Origin: Nitrospira sp.
Lineage (GTDB): Bacteria > Nitrospirota > Nitrospiria > Nitrospirales > Nitrospiraceae
Assembly (NCBI GenBank): GCA_009594995.1
Contig: VOPR01000005.1
Coordinates: forward strand, 62,001 to 126,000
Reading direction: 5' to 3'
Length of the DNA stretch: 64,000 bases
Part shown: positions 35,014 to 44,156 of the stretch, in pieces
Layout of the letters: each line of letters begins with the position of its first letter
Position numbering within the stretch: the first letter of the stretch is position 1
Notes under the pieces: model-generated
Databases searched by the model: none
What the model saw: only the letters and a program-made list of their open reading frames with translations
What the model was told of the DNA's origin: nothing
Made by a program: the position numbers and the translations under genes

Positions 35014-36531
35014 TTACGAACGCACGCGCTCATACACCTGATACCGACCGACTTGGAGGATCAGCCGGACTTGTCCCGTCTCAACTAACCGTCGATAGAT
35101 GCCGGCCCAACGGCCGAACTCCCCCACCACCACATAGTCCGGGTCGGCAATGAGCCCGTCATAAACCAGATTCCGCTCCTCTTTCCACATTTGCGGGATG
35201 AAGTCCACATTCAGTTGTGCAGGCGGGTAATGGTACCGGCGGTTGAGCAGAAATAGGAGTTCGCTTTCGTAGGTTTCGATCAGGGCAGTAGCAGGCACAC
35301 GGCTATGCAGAAAAGCCACGATGTCCTGCAGCGCGCGGCCGTCTTCCCGGCCTCGAAACGCATAACGAGCCTGCACGGCCATCCAGAGTGAGAGCAGGAC
35401 CAGGAAAATCACCCCGATTTGCTTGAATCGAACCAGGCCCGCCTCCCGGGCTCGCAGACCAAAGGCCGTGATCATACCCCTGGCATCGCACCCCTGACTC
35501 CAGTCATAGAGGAGTGCCGCAACAAACGGAGTCGCGACAAACCACATGGGAAAGGCGTACCGCGCGCCGCCGAGAGAGAGCAAAAAGAACCAGCCAAACC
35601 AACTGAGAGAAAATGTCAGCAACAGGACGCGGACGGCATCCGTTAACTGATACGAGGTTCGACTTCGCCATTGTGAAAACAAGGTCCACATCGCATAGCC
35701 CATTCCACAGATGGTGGGCACACAGAATTGGAGCGTGAAGATCAGGGCATCGATCCTGATGGTCGGCACCAGCACCAGTGCGGAAGCCTGAAGCAAACCC
35801 GGCAGCGAGGGATTGGGCAACGTATGGCCTTCCAGCACCACAGACTTCACACCATTCAGCAGGTAATACAACGCCCAGCTACCGGCTGCACTGCCGGCCA
35901 GCATCGCCGCCAGCCGCCGCTCGCTCCGAAGGAGAGCGATGAAGCCCGGAACCAGCAATGCGAGGGTCAAGAAAGGACGGATCTGTGCCTTCGTCATCAG
36001 GGCGACGCCCCAACAAGCGATGGCCCCTCCCAACCACACCGGATGCCGCTGGAGCAGCAACAAACAGACTGCCCCGGCCAGGAAGAAAAATACCATCGGC
36101 ATCTCTCCCAAGACTTGTCGGCCGATGATCAACGGATGCATTTGCCAGTTGGCTGGAATGAACAGAAGCAGCGCCAGGGTTCCAAGCGCCACGTCGGAGT
36201 TGTAGAGTTTTGCGGTGAGGTAGTAGAGGAGGCCCAGCGCGCCGAAGGCATAGAGCAACTCGACGAGTCTCGCCTGCCACACACCGACACCGAACAGACG
36301 AAATCCCGCTGCGATTGATGCCACCACGGGAAAATGTCCGGCGAGAATCGGGGGGGCTGCTTCCCCGTTTAGCAAGCAACCGTAGTGACCGGTTTCAACC
36401 CACTGCCGCGCCACGCAAAGGGTCCAGCCTTCGTCCCACCACAGAGGTGGCGTGGTTTCCAACTCAAACAGGCCCATTGCGACCGCAGACAGAATGAGCA
36501 CTAACCCGATGCCGATTCGTCCGAAGCTCAT
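35014..36531 (-). CDS. GT39/ArnT-like membrane glycosyltransferase
   Basis: Polytopic inner-membrane protein of about 505 residues with some ten hydrophobic segments and a soluble C-terminal part. The first periplasmic loop has the acidic pair typical of GT-C enzymes (PPLWWDEGWTLCVARQW), so it should use a polyprenyl-phosphate-linked sugar on the outer face of the inner membrane. ATG at 36531 is chosen because the first membrane segment starts right after it. The frame is open to 36903, but that overlaps the LarA-like gene and is not protein-like. It is the last gene of the glycan and phosphonate cluster. The acceptor is unknown. Confidence 0.75.
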   Translation of the reverse strand: MSFGRIGIGLVLILSAVAMGLFELETTPPLWWDEGWTLCVARQWVETGHYGCLLNGEAAPPILAGHFPVVASIAAGFRLFGVGVWQARLVELLYAFGALGLLYYLTAKLYNSDVALGTLALLLFIPANWQMHPLIIGRQVLGEMPMVFFFLAGAVCLLLLQRHPVWLGGAIACWGVALMTKAQIRPFLTLALLVPGFIALLRSERRLAAMLAGSAAGSWALYYLLNGVKSVVLEGHTLPNPSLPGLLQASALVLVPTIRIDALIFTLQFCVPTICGMGYAMWTLFSQWRSRTSYQLTDAVRVLLLTFSLSWFGWFFLLSLGGARYAFPMWFVATPFVAALLYDWSQGCDARGMITAFGLRAREAGLVRFKQIGVIFLVLLSLWMAVQARYAFRGREDGRALQDIVAFLHSRVPATALIETYESELLFLLNRRYHYPPAQLNVDFIPQMWKEERNLVYDGLIADPDYVVVGEFGRWAGIYRRLVETGQVRLILQVGRYQVYERVRS

Positions 36532-36557
36532 ATGCTGTCCAGGGGGCATGTCACGAC

Positions 36558-37892
36558 TCAGGACACTGCCGGCAGTCGTTCGGGATAGGAAGCTTTTTGT
36601 CGGAGATCTTCCGACTGTTGTATTCCGCTCGGGATGAGAAATGGCGCACAGCGATAGAGGGCGACTGTCACCGGTCCATGGCCATGACGCGCCAGCAATG
36701 CAGCTCGCAATGCCGGCCATGCATCGAACCATTGTGCGTGGGGAAACACAGTATTGAGATCCCGTTGGTTCAAGCCCGGCGATAGAACCATCATCTGATG
36801 CTGCTTCTGACGAATGAGTTTCACCACCGTTTTCAACTTCTCGAACGGACGATCCAGATCGGCCAACCGGAAATGTGCGAGGCGTCTCGCAATCCGGGAC
36901 CACAAGGGGCTCGCCACCGGAAATAACTCATGCGTCCCCATCCCCAGCGGACAAGCAGCGATCACCACCCGTGACGCTCCCCGCATGGCCTGTTCGATCG
37001 GCCACATGCCTCGATCTTGAGCGAATTGCCAACTGGTATCGAAGGGATACATATCCGCCACCACGACATCGACCTGAGGAATGACGGGCACCGCGTACTG
37101 TCGTTGCGCCGCGCGGACACCTTCTTCGTGTGCAGTAACCACATCGCCCGCGAACAGGCCGCTGATTTCGCGCCGGTGATTGAGGGTGACATTGGCGATG
37201 AAGTCGAGGCCTACCTTTCTGGCCACCGCGACCATGTCCCGCCGCAACTCCGTATGGATTGACCCGCCGCGCTCACGCGAGCCGCGCAGATAGTCATGCA
37301 TCATCCTGGTCGTGTCCACACCGCAGATCGCCGGGAGCACAATCTTGGCTCCGCCTGAAAATCCGGCGATCGGGTGAGGATAAATACATCCCACACCAAT
37401 TTTGAGGTCACACTCCATCACCGCACGACTGACCTGCAGCGGTAAACCGCCGGGGGACTTCCCGAGATCCACGAGATCACCCCGGCTGTCGTGTGCGGTC
37501 ACTCGAATCGCCGGCGACAGGTGTGCCCCCACTTTCTTTGCCATATCCTCCACGGAAGCAGGCGGATGCGTGCCCCCCGCAAGCAGAATCGTAATCTCGC
37601 GTTCAGAGATCCCGGCTACGGTCAGCTCTTCAATCAGCAGTGGAAGCAGGTCGGCGGCAGGAGTCGGCCTGGTGAGGTCATCGACGATGATGACACACGT
37701 GCTTTTCCCCTTGGCGATCTCGCGGAGGGGTGGAGAACCAATAGGTTGATTCAATTTTTCCCGCATCGCCGTGCTGCTCAATGCCGGAGCATCATGAGGG
37801 CCGACTTCCACAATCTTCCACGCAGGCGGGAAACTGATCGCCAATGGTTCATCGCCGAACCAGGCCTTGGTACGCAACTCGACGTCACTCAT
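36558..37892 (-). CDS. LarA-like nickel-pincer-type racemase/epimerase homologue (DUF2088)
   Basis: Homologue of lactate racemase LarA. Catalytic and cofactor positions match the Lactobacillus enzyme almost number for number: D72 and R75 in VDDLTRP, H109 in GGTHPP, H173 in YPHPIAG, K183 (cofactor lysine) in GGAKIVLP, and H199. It should therefore bind the nickel-pincer nucleotide and move a hydride at an alpha-hydroxy acid or sugar acid. No larB, larC or larE cofactor gene is in the window. It starts inside the end of the upstream GT2 gene (8-base overlap), so it belongs to the envelope glycan operon. The substrate is more likely a sugar acid or similar building block than lactate, but that is inference. 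Confidence 0.8.
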   Translation of the reverse strand: MSDVELRTKAWFGDEPLAISFPPAWKIVEVGPHDAPALSSTAMREKLNQPIGSPPLREIAKGKSTCVIIVDDLTRPTPAADLLPLLIEELTVAGISEREITILLAGGTHPPASVEDMAKKVGAHLSPAIRVTAHDSRGDLVDLGKSPGGLPLQVSRAVMECDLKIGVGCIYPHPIAGFSGGAKIVLPAICGVDTTRMMHDYLRGSRERGGSIHTELRRDMVAVARKVGLDFIANVTLNHRREISGLFAGDVVTAHEEGVRAAQRQYAVPVIPQVDVVVADMYPFDTSWQFAQDRGMWPIEQAMRGASRVVIAACPLGMGTHELFPVASPLWSRIARRLAHFRLADLDRPFEKLKTVVKLIRQKQHQMMVLSPGLNQRDLNTVFPHAQWFDAWPALRAALLARHGHGPVTVALYRCAPFLIPSGIQQSEDLRQKASYPERLPAVS

Positions 37893-38802
37893 GCTTCGCG
37901 CTCCGATGCGACGCTACCGGACGGCTGAGACCATTTCCCTGATTATTCCCGTGCGGTGTCCACAACCCCCGCCGCATCTCCCATAGAAACCCGGCGGCCT
38001 GGCACTTTTCTCCCAGCCAAAACCACCAGAAATGGCGTGCGTTGCGAAACTGTTTCCGGGCAAACGGCCCGAACAGTTTGACCCAGACGGCTTTGAGCCA
38101 GCGCGGATCGGTCTTTCGACCGGCCGCTCCCCACAGCAGACTATCCTGAGGCACAATACCGCTCGTATCCCCCTGCATCGCTCGAAACAATAGCGCGATG
38201 CCCACACCGCGTTGGAATGAATGCCGCAAATGTTGTGCGCCCGTGGCTCGGCGCAGATGCGTCACAGGATTCGGCACATACACCATTCTGGCCCCGCGTT
38301 TCCGCAAACGCCAAATCAGCTCCCAGTCTTCCCCCGCTCCGCCAAAGGCAGGATTGAAGACATACCCGTCGTCCCGTTCACAGTCCATCAGGCAATCCCG
38401 TCGAAAGAGAATGTTCCCGCCGTTTCCCACCAACCCGCCCGGGTCGAGCTGTTCGTCCATCGGAAGCGAGTTGCGACGACGAATAGCATCCAAAAGCGGA
38501 TCGGTTTCTTGAAAGGTGCCGCCGGCCACAGCGGCATCGTGGCGGTCGAGTGCGTTCACCAATCGCTCGAGCCAGTCCGGAGGCGGAATCCCATCATCGT
38601 CGGCAAAGGCGATCACGTCGCCCCTGGATCGGGCAATGCCCTCGTTCCTTCCCCAGGCGACCCCCCGACGATCGCGGTCAAGAACGACGATGACTTCATC
38701 CGGCGGCCTGGTCTGTTTCGCGAGCGCAGCCTGGCACAACGCGAGGGTCTCCCGTCCCAGCGTGGGAATGACGACGGAGATTGTATGCTGATCAGCCGCC
38801 AT
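37885..38802 (-). CDS. Family 2 glycosyltransferase
   Basis: GT-A fold family 2 glycosyltransferase of 305 residues. The N-terminal strand is ISVVIPTLGRETLALCQAAL, the metal-binding Asp cluster is VIAFADDDGIPPPDW, and the acceptor region has FGGAGEDWELIWRLRKRGAR. No membrane segment is obvious except a possible aromatic stretch near the C-terminus (ARHFWWFWLGEK). It overlaps the LarA-like gene and starts 16 bases after the flippase gene. Donor and acceptor sugars cannot be read. Confidence 0.85.
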   Translation of the reverse strand: MAADQHTISVVIPTLGRETLALCQAALAKQTRPPDEVIVVLDRDRRGVAWGRNEGIARSRGDVIAFADDDGIPPPDWLERLVNALDRHDAAVAGGTFQETDPLLDAIRRRNSLPMDEQLDPGGLVGNGGNILFRRDCLMDCERDDGYVFNPAFGGAGEDWELIWRLRKRGARMVYVPNPVTHLRRATGAQHLRHSFQRGVGIALLFRAMQGDTSGIVPQDSLLWGAAGRKTDPRWLKAVWVKLFGPFARKQFRNARHFWWFWLGEKCQAAGFLWEMRRGLWTPHGNNQGNGLSRPVASHRSAKHE

Positions 38803-38818
38803 CTCCGATTCCAGCCTC

Positions 38819-40363
38819 CTAGTTGGATGCCGCGGCTTTCAGCCGCAACAACAACGGCGCCAACACCCGAAAGACGGTCTCCCCCGCGTGGCGAAACGCA
38901 CCCGGCAAACTTTGCACCATCAATTCAAGTTCGTTGACCTGCACAATCCCAAGACCGAACACTCCTCCCCAATACAGCAACAGCCCAGCAACAACACCCA
39001 CCAGGAGGGAAAGCATCGGCGTGGCGACCAGTGAGGATAGGCCCGCCACCACAGCGCCAGTGCCCATCAGAAGCCCCATCAGCGCTGCAACCGGAAGTCC
39101 CTCAAAAATGCGCACCTGCCTCCGTCGCAAGACCAGGGCGTATCCGGTCGCGACCAAGGCAAACGAAAGAGAAGTCGCGCCGGCGGCCCCAGCGGCCCCC
39201 CATTGGGGAATCAAGATTCCGCATAACCCGACATCGACCAGCACGGTGACAAGCAAGACTTGAATCAGCGACGCGCTGCCTCCGCCCGCTTGAATGACCG
39301 GCCACAGCACACGCGCCAGGGCATAACAAAAGGCACCCGGCACCAGTAGACGCAACCCTACTGCTGCTTCCGCAAACTGGGGGCCGAAATACAGGGTCAC
39401 GATTCGATCACCCAACACAAACACCAGCAATAACAGGGAGGCTGTGCCGAGCATCACATAGCGCGTGAGGCGACTCACCAGCCTGCTCACCTCTTCCACC
39501 TGTCCTTCGGCCCAGTACCGGGCCGTCGCTTGCAACATCACCCCTTCGACCGCGATGGGAATGAACCAGACAAACTGCGACCACTGCACCGCCGCTGCGT
39601 ACAACCCGGCCTGGGCTTCCCCCGCCAGGTGGCGCACCAGAATGATGTCGAGCGAGCACAGGGCCATGTTCAAGACCGAAAAGACCATGGCCGAGAAGCC
39701 GAACTGGAGCAAGGCCGGAGTTGCGCGTGGTGCCACACCATCCGCCGAGGTTGGAGGCGTTTCCCCCAGCGCTTTTCCAACTGCTCGCAAGCAGGCGACA
39801 GCCACAAAGAGGTCCGCCACTAGAAGTCCGGAGAACACACCGACCACACCCATTCCGCTGGTGGCCGCCAGCACGCCGAACAGGCCGGCCATGAGCACGC
39901 CAATAATGCCGGGAACCGCCGCGCGTTCCTCATGGCGGAAGCCGTGCAATACCCCTCGCGCGTAAAACCAGACCTGATCGAACAACAGAACACCAACGAT
40001 GGCCAGCGCGATGGGAAGCGCTGCCGTTCCCGGTGAAGCCGTGCTCCAGACCAGCCACCCTGCCCCGAACCCGACGAACAACACACCTGTGGCATTGATC
40101 AAGGCGCCGGACCGTGCCACTGACCTGCACCAGGACAGGTCTTCCGGCCGCTCCGCAATCCGTCTGGTGATGGTCTGCATCATGCCGACATTGGCAAATT
40201 GTGAGGCAAGCAGAAGCACCGCCAGGTAGTAGGCGTATTGCCCGTACCCTTCGATGCCGAGGAAACGCGCAAGCACCGGCAGCACAATGGCCGACGTCGC
40301 CAGCTTGGCGACCGACCACCCGCCGACCGAGACGATACCTTTGGAGACCGCTTTTGCCGACAT
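38819..40363 (-). CDS. Polysaccharide flippase, Wzx/MATE-like
   Basis: Oligosaccharide-lipid flippase of the MOP superfamily: 514 residues with 12-14 hydrophobic segments. N-terminal VSVGGWSVAKLATSAIVLPV and LARFLGIEGYGQYAYYLAVL are typical Wzx/RfbX-like starts. Together with the glycosyltransferases on both sides it should export a lipid-linked glycan to the periplasmic face. The C-terminus is hydrophilic and basic. It lies 61 bases from the upstream GT4 gene. Confidence 0.87.
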   Translation of the reverse strand: MSAKAVSKGIVSVGGWSVAKLATSAIVLPVLARFLGIEGYGQYAYYLAVLLLASQFANVGMMQTITRRIAERPEDLSWCRSVARSGALINATGVLFVGFGAGWLVWSTASPGTAALPIALAIVGVLLFDQVWFYARGVLHGFRHEERAAVPGIIGVLMAGLFGVLAATSGMGVVGVFSGLLVADLFVAVACLRAVGKALGETPPTSADGVAPRATPALLQFGFSAMVFSVLNMALCSLDIILVRHLAGEAQAGLYAAAVQWSQFVWFIPIAVEGVMLQATARYWAEGQVEEVSRLVSRLTRYVMLGTASLLLLVFVLGDRIVTLYFGPQFAEAAVGLRLLVPGAFCYALARVLWPVIQAGGGSASLIQVLLVTVLVDVGLCGILIPQWGAAGAAGATSLSFALVATGYALVLRRRQVRIFEGLPVAALMGLLMGTGAVVAGLSSLVATPMLSLLVGVVAGLLLYWGGVFGLGIVQVNELELMVQSLPGAFRHAGETVFRVLAPLLLRLKAAASN

Positions 40364-40424
40364 GGATGTTCCCGGCCCTCAGCCGTTCACTCAACAGAAC
40401 CGCTCACGCCCTCTTAGACAGCGC

Positions 40425-41534
40425 TCAGGCTGCAAAACGCGCGTACTGTTGTTGATGGGCTGCCAGGGCTTTGGAGGTTTCGTAGGTCTCCCGCACATAG
40501 TGATAGGCGGCACGGCCTTTTTCCAGCGGCGCCTCCGCGAGGAGATGACGAAGCGCGGCGGCATAATCATCATCGTGCACTTGTTTTCCAAACCGCGTCG
40601 CGAACTGATCGGGATCAACCCGACTGATGATCGGACATCCATAGGCGGCCGCTTCCAAAAAGGTCAATGGAAGGCCTTCGCGTACCGCCGTGCTGACAAA
40701 CACCCACGTATCCGACAGAATTTGATGCATGCGCTCCGGTTCGCGGAAACGGTTGATGAGACCCGGCATTTCGAGATTCGGCACGTCTCGAAACTTCTGC
40801 CGCAGTTGGGCGTCAAAACCGGATTCGGCCGAAGCACTCCCTTGCCCGACGGCCACAAACCGATAGTCGGGAAACTGCGCCGCCAATTCCAGAAACAACC
40901 AGGGACGTTTGCGCTTGTCCCATCGAGCCACAAAGGTAATCGTCGGGCACCCGCTCTTCTGCGGCAGTGCTGCCGGCACATCGATGAGGTTGGGCAGCAT
41001 CGTGGGCAAGGTAGAGAGCCCGTACAAACGTTTGACCTTATCTTTCAAAAAATGGGCAGGGCAATAGACCGCATCGGCCCGTCGCACGGCCCGTCGCACC
41101 AACAAGCCGGACTCGGTGAGATAGTTCAACGGCGTCAGGAGGCGGCGCATCGGGGTGGCGTAGAGAAACTCGACCCACCAGTCGCTCAGCTCTCGTGGAT
41201 CGCGACTGGTCACCAGATGCGCCCGGCGCGGGTGAATCCGCTGCGCCAGATAGGTCAATACAGTCGGATCCTGCGAATGAAAAATGTCCGCTGCGGATTC
41301 TCGAATCAGCCGGCAGGCATCCACGACATTTCGCGGCGAAAAACTTCGGATGTCCACCCCGCCGATGACTTCACTTGGCTTCTGGCCCTGACGCCCGGGC
41401 ACGATCACGCTGACGCGATGACCGGAGAGAACCAGACTTTCGGCGAGCTTGCGCGACATGCTGCCGAAGCCGCCGTAAATTCCCCAATCAAAATACTGAC
41501 TGGTCAGGATGCAGATATGGGGTTGCTTCTTCAT
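40425..41534 (-). CDS. Family 4 glycosyltransferase
   Basis: GT-B fold family 4 glycosyltransferase of 369 residues. N-terminal CILTSQYFDWGIYGGFGSM includes the glycine-rich loop. The C-terminal domain begins PTITFVARWDKRKRPWLFLE, and the E-x7-E motif is in VREGLPLTFLEAAAYG. It overlaps the upstream GT4 gene as ATGA and is tightly coupled to it. No sugar specificity can be assigned. Confidence 0.87.
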   Translation of the reverse strand: MKKQPHICILTSQYFDWGIYGGFGSMSRKLAESLVLSGHRVSVIVPGRQGQKPSEVIGGVDIRSFSPRNVVDACRLIRESAADIFHSQDPTVLTYLAQRIHPRRAHLVTSRDPRELSDWWVEFLYATPMRRLLTPLNYLTESGLLVRRAVRRADAVYCPAHFLKDKVKRLYGLSTLPTMLPNLIDVPAALPQKSGCPTITFVARWDKRKRPWLFLELAAQFPDYRFVAVGQGSASAESGFDAQLRQKFRDVPNLEMPGLINRFREPERMHQILSDTWVFVSTAVREGLPLTFLEAAAYGCPIISRVDPDQFATRFGKQVHDDDYAAALRHLLAEAPLEKGRAAYHYVRETYETSKALAAHQQQYARFAA

Positions 41535-42742
41535 ACCCGTGGTTCCCGATTCAAATCGCTAGCGATTTCACCTGAGCTCCGACCACCCGCCCGTTGGCTT
41601 TCGATCGAGGGCACCATCACCCGTTCACACAACTCCAGGTACCGTGTCGCAAGCGCGGGCCACCCGAACTCCAACGCGCGTCTGCGGCTCTCTTTGCCCA
41701 TGCGCAGACGAAGATCGCCGGCCTTCAGCAGCGTTCGCAATGCCGCGGTCAACGCCGGCACATCCGCCCAGGAAACAATCTCGCCGTTTTCTCCCCCTGT
41801 GACCAATTCAGCGGTTCCGCCCGTATCGGTCACGATGACCGGCAGACCGGACGCCATCGCTTCCAACAGGGCAATCGACATCCCCTCATGCTGAGAGGGC
41901 AAGACAAACACATCAGCGTGGTGATAGACCGGCGGCATCTGTTCGCGCGGCACAAAGCCCTGAAACGTCACGGCATCCGTCACGTTCAAATCTCTCGCCA
42001 ACGCCCGCAACTGGGGCTCGGCATCCCCGGTACCGACAAAGATCAGCGCCATTGGCTCGGGACTAGACGCCCGCAGCTGTGCAAAGGCCTGCAACAGATG
42101 GTGCTGCCCCTTGCGCTCGATCAAACGCGCGACACAGACAATGGTGAAGGGTCTGGTTGCCCCCTCAGCGGCGGGAGCAAATGACGTCGTATCGACCCCG
42201 TTGGGAATCGTGACGAGTGCCAAATCCGGCATCGTCCGATGCGCGAGCGCGACCTGTTCCGCGCTGATCGCCGTTACGGCGCCGGCACGGCGCCAGATCC
42301 TGGCAATCAACGGCGTCAACACCGGATAGAGATAGTTGTACCGCGCCTCGAACCCCGGCACATCCGGTCCTTGCAGCGACAGAACATAAGGCAGTCCGTG
42401 AGTCAGGCTGAGCAGATAACTGATCGCGCCGGCCGGCACGCCGGCAAAAGCGAAACTCGCATCATAGCGATGTTCTGTCGCCAATCGCCGGGCCAGCCAC
42501 AACCCGCGCCAGCTGTACCGCAGGAGTTCACGATTAGTGGCATGGTGGATGTTGTGGTTATCGACCGGCACTTTGTAGATGGTGATTCGGTCGGCGAACT
42601 GCTCGGTTTCATATCGCGCCCTGGTCCGTGAGGAGGTCACCAGATCCACCGTCACGTCCGGCCGTCGGGCCATCTCTTCCAGCAGATGAAAGTTGACGAC
42701 GCCGGTGCCGCCCCCGAGAGGCGGAAACTCGTTATCGAACAT
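41531..42742 (-). CDS. Family 4 glycosyltransferase (start may be an upstream ATT)
   Basis: GT-B family 4 enzyme of 403 residues from the ATG at 42742. The N-terminal loop is FDNEFPPLGGGTGVVNFHLL. The second domain has TIVCVARLIERKGQHHLLQA, and the E-x7-E motif is in HEGMSIALLEAMASG. The ATG leaves the first beta-strand truncated. Reading four codons further up gives I-R-L-L-M-F-D-N, the usual M-R-I-L-x-x-F-D start with ATT (42752-42754) in place of ATG, and GAGGAG sits nine bases before that ATT. ATT initiation is rare but possible here. Confidence 0.87.
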   Translation of the reverse strand: MFDNEFPPLGGGTGVVNFHLLEEMARRPDVTVDLVTSSRTRARYETEQFADRITIYKVPVDNHNIHHATNRELLRYSWRGLWLARRLATEHRYDASFAFAGVPAGAISYLLSLTHGLPYVLSLQGPDVPGFEARYNYLYPVLTPLIARIWRRAGAVTAISAEQVALAHRTMPDLALVTIPNGVDTTSFAPAAEGATRPFTIVCVARLIERKGQHHLLQAFAQLRASSPEPMALIFVGTGDAEPQLRALARDLNVTDAVTFQGFVPREQMPPVYHHADVFVLPSQHEGMSIALLEAMASGLPVIVTDTGGTAELVTGGENGEIVSWADVPALTAALRTLLKAGDLRLRMGKESRRRALEFGWPALATRYLELCERVMVPSIESQRAGGRSSGEIASDLNREPRV

Positions 42743-42759
42743 GAGGAGGCGAATGGCGG

Positions 42760-43950
42760 CTATCTCCTCGTCACACGGCGGGCTACGTAGAGAGGGCGCC
42801 GTTTAACCTCGTCGGAGATCCGCCCGATGTACTCCCCGATGACACCGATGGTCATCAGTTGAATTCCGGCGAGGAAGAAGATCGAGACCACCAGCGTGGT
42901 AAAACCGGCAACCCCTATCCCGAAGGTGATTTTCTTGATGAGATAAAACAGCGCGACCAGGAACGACAGCAGGGAGACCGTGAATCCCAACACCGTAATG
43001 ATGCGCAACGGCATATGGCTGAATGAGACCAGCCCGTCGAGCGCAAGATAGAGTAGCTTTCTGAACGTATACTTGGGGCTTCCGGCATGCCGCGCCTGGC
43101 GTTCATAGGGCACCCCGATCTGCTTGAATCCCACCCAGCTGCGGATCCCTCGAACAAAACGATTACGCTCCGGCATGCGCACCAGGAGGTCCACTACTCG
43201 CCGGTCCATGACACAAAAATCTCCGGCATCCAACGGGATATCGATATTGGCCACCCGTTGCAGCAGGCGATAGAACCCGGCATAGGCCAATCGCTTCCCC
43301 CACCACTCTTTACGCTCGGTCCGGATAGCATAGACGACCTCCCAACCCTCCCGCCACTTGGCCAGAAAGGTGTGCAACACCTCGGGGGGGTCCTGCAGGT
43401 CGGCGTCCATAATACAGACGACGCGCCCGCGACTATGTTCCAGACCAGCGCTGATGGCGACCTGGTGGCCGAAGTTTCTAGCAAACTCCACGACCACGAT
43501 GCGCCGATCCTCCGCCTCCAGGCGCCGCAAGATGTCGGGGCTCTGGTCGGCACTGCCGTCATCGACAAAGACGATCTCGTAATCCAACCCCTGTTCGGTA
43601 AAGGTCTTGGTAATGCGGGCATGCAACGTGTGCAGATTCTCTTCTTCGTTGAAAACCGGAATGACGATCGACAACATCGGTGGAGGCAGGGACTCGGCCC
43701 GTGGCGCCAGGATGGCGGCGACCAGCGCCGGCTGTTGGCGATGGCCTTCCGCGCCCGACGTCAGTTCCATGGCCGTGGAGAGCGCCCGACAGAACTCCAA
43801 TGCCGCCTGCGGATCGTCCACCGGTGGCATCAATTGTTCTGGGTGCAGCTCAGTCTTCACGCGCTGAACGAGTTCTTTCTTAATCGACTCCCCACGGGGA
43901 ACATGATTATCTGATTGTTGCATTGCGTAAACGTGGTCCTTCCGACCCAT
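42760..43950 (-). CDS. Polyprenyl-phosphate glycosyltransferase (GtrB/ArnC/DPM-like) with N-terminal extension
   Basis: GT2 enzyme of the dolichol-/undecaprenyl-phosphate type. The catalytic domain starts near residue 92 (MLSIVIPVFNEEENLHTL). Motifs: IVFVDDGSADQSPDIL, VCIMDADLQDPPEVL and DAGDFCVMDRRVVDLL. Two C-terminal membrane segments follow (ITVLGFTVSLLSFLVALFYL and a second one), as in GtrB and ArnC. It should load a sugar onto undecaprenyl phosphate, supplying a donor for GT-C enzymes such as the GT39-like one here. The first 90 residues are an extra hydrophilic region with no match I know. ATG at 43923 is an alternative start. Confidence 0.87.
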   Translation of the reverse strand: MGRKDHVYAMQQSDNHVPRGESIKKELVQRVKTELHPEQLMPPVDDPQAALEFCRALSTAMELTSGAEGHRQQPALVAAILAPRAESLPPPMLSIVIPVFNEEENLHTLHARITKTFTEQGLDYEIVFVDDGSADQSPDILRRLEAEDRRIVVVEFARNFGHQVAISAGLEHSRGRVVCIMDADLQDPPEVLHTFLAKWREGWEVVYAIRTERKEWWGKRLAYAGFYRLLQRVANIDIPLDAGDFCVMDRRVVDLLVRMPERNRFVRGIRSWVGFKQIGVPYERQARHAGSPKYTFRKLLYLALDGLVSFSHMPLRIITVLGFTVSLLSFLVALFYLIKKITFGIGVAGFTTLVVSIFFLAGIQLMTIGVIGEYIGRISDEVKRRPLYVARRVTRR

Positions 43951-44156
43951 GGCCGATCCTGGGCGGCCTCAAACTTCGTCTCCGCCCGGCGCTGAAGCTC
44001 CCTGCCTACTAGTGTAGCGGAGAGTGCCTGATTCAGCCACTTTTCCTAAGGAACTTGCTTGAGGCGTGGGAAAGATTGATTCGGAGGTATTTCAACATGC
44101 CACAATTCATCCGATTCTAGGAAGAGGAGGTTGAATTTGCGCTCGCTGGAGGAGGT

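Noticed and set aside
36532..36903. N-terminal extension of the GT39-like protein
   Set aside because: It overlaps the LarA-like coding sequence and is low in hydrophobic or motif content; the membrane protein begins at the ATG near 36531.
40254..41894. 546-codon plus-strand frame opposite the GT4 genes
   Set aside because: The minus strand encodes two intact glycosyltransferases with all motifs. The plus frame is rich in Arg, Gln and His and has no recognisable domain.
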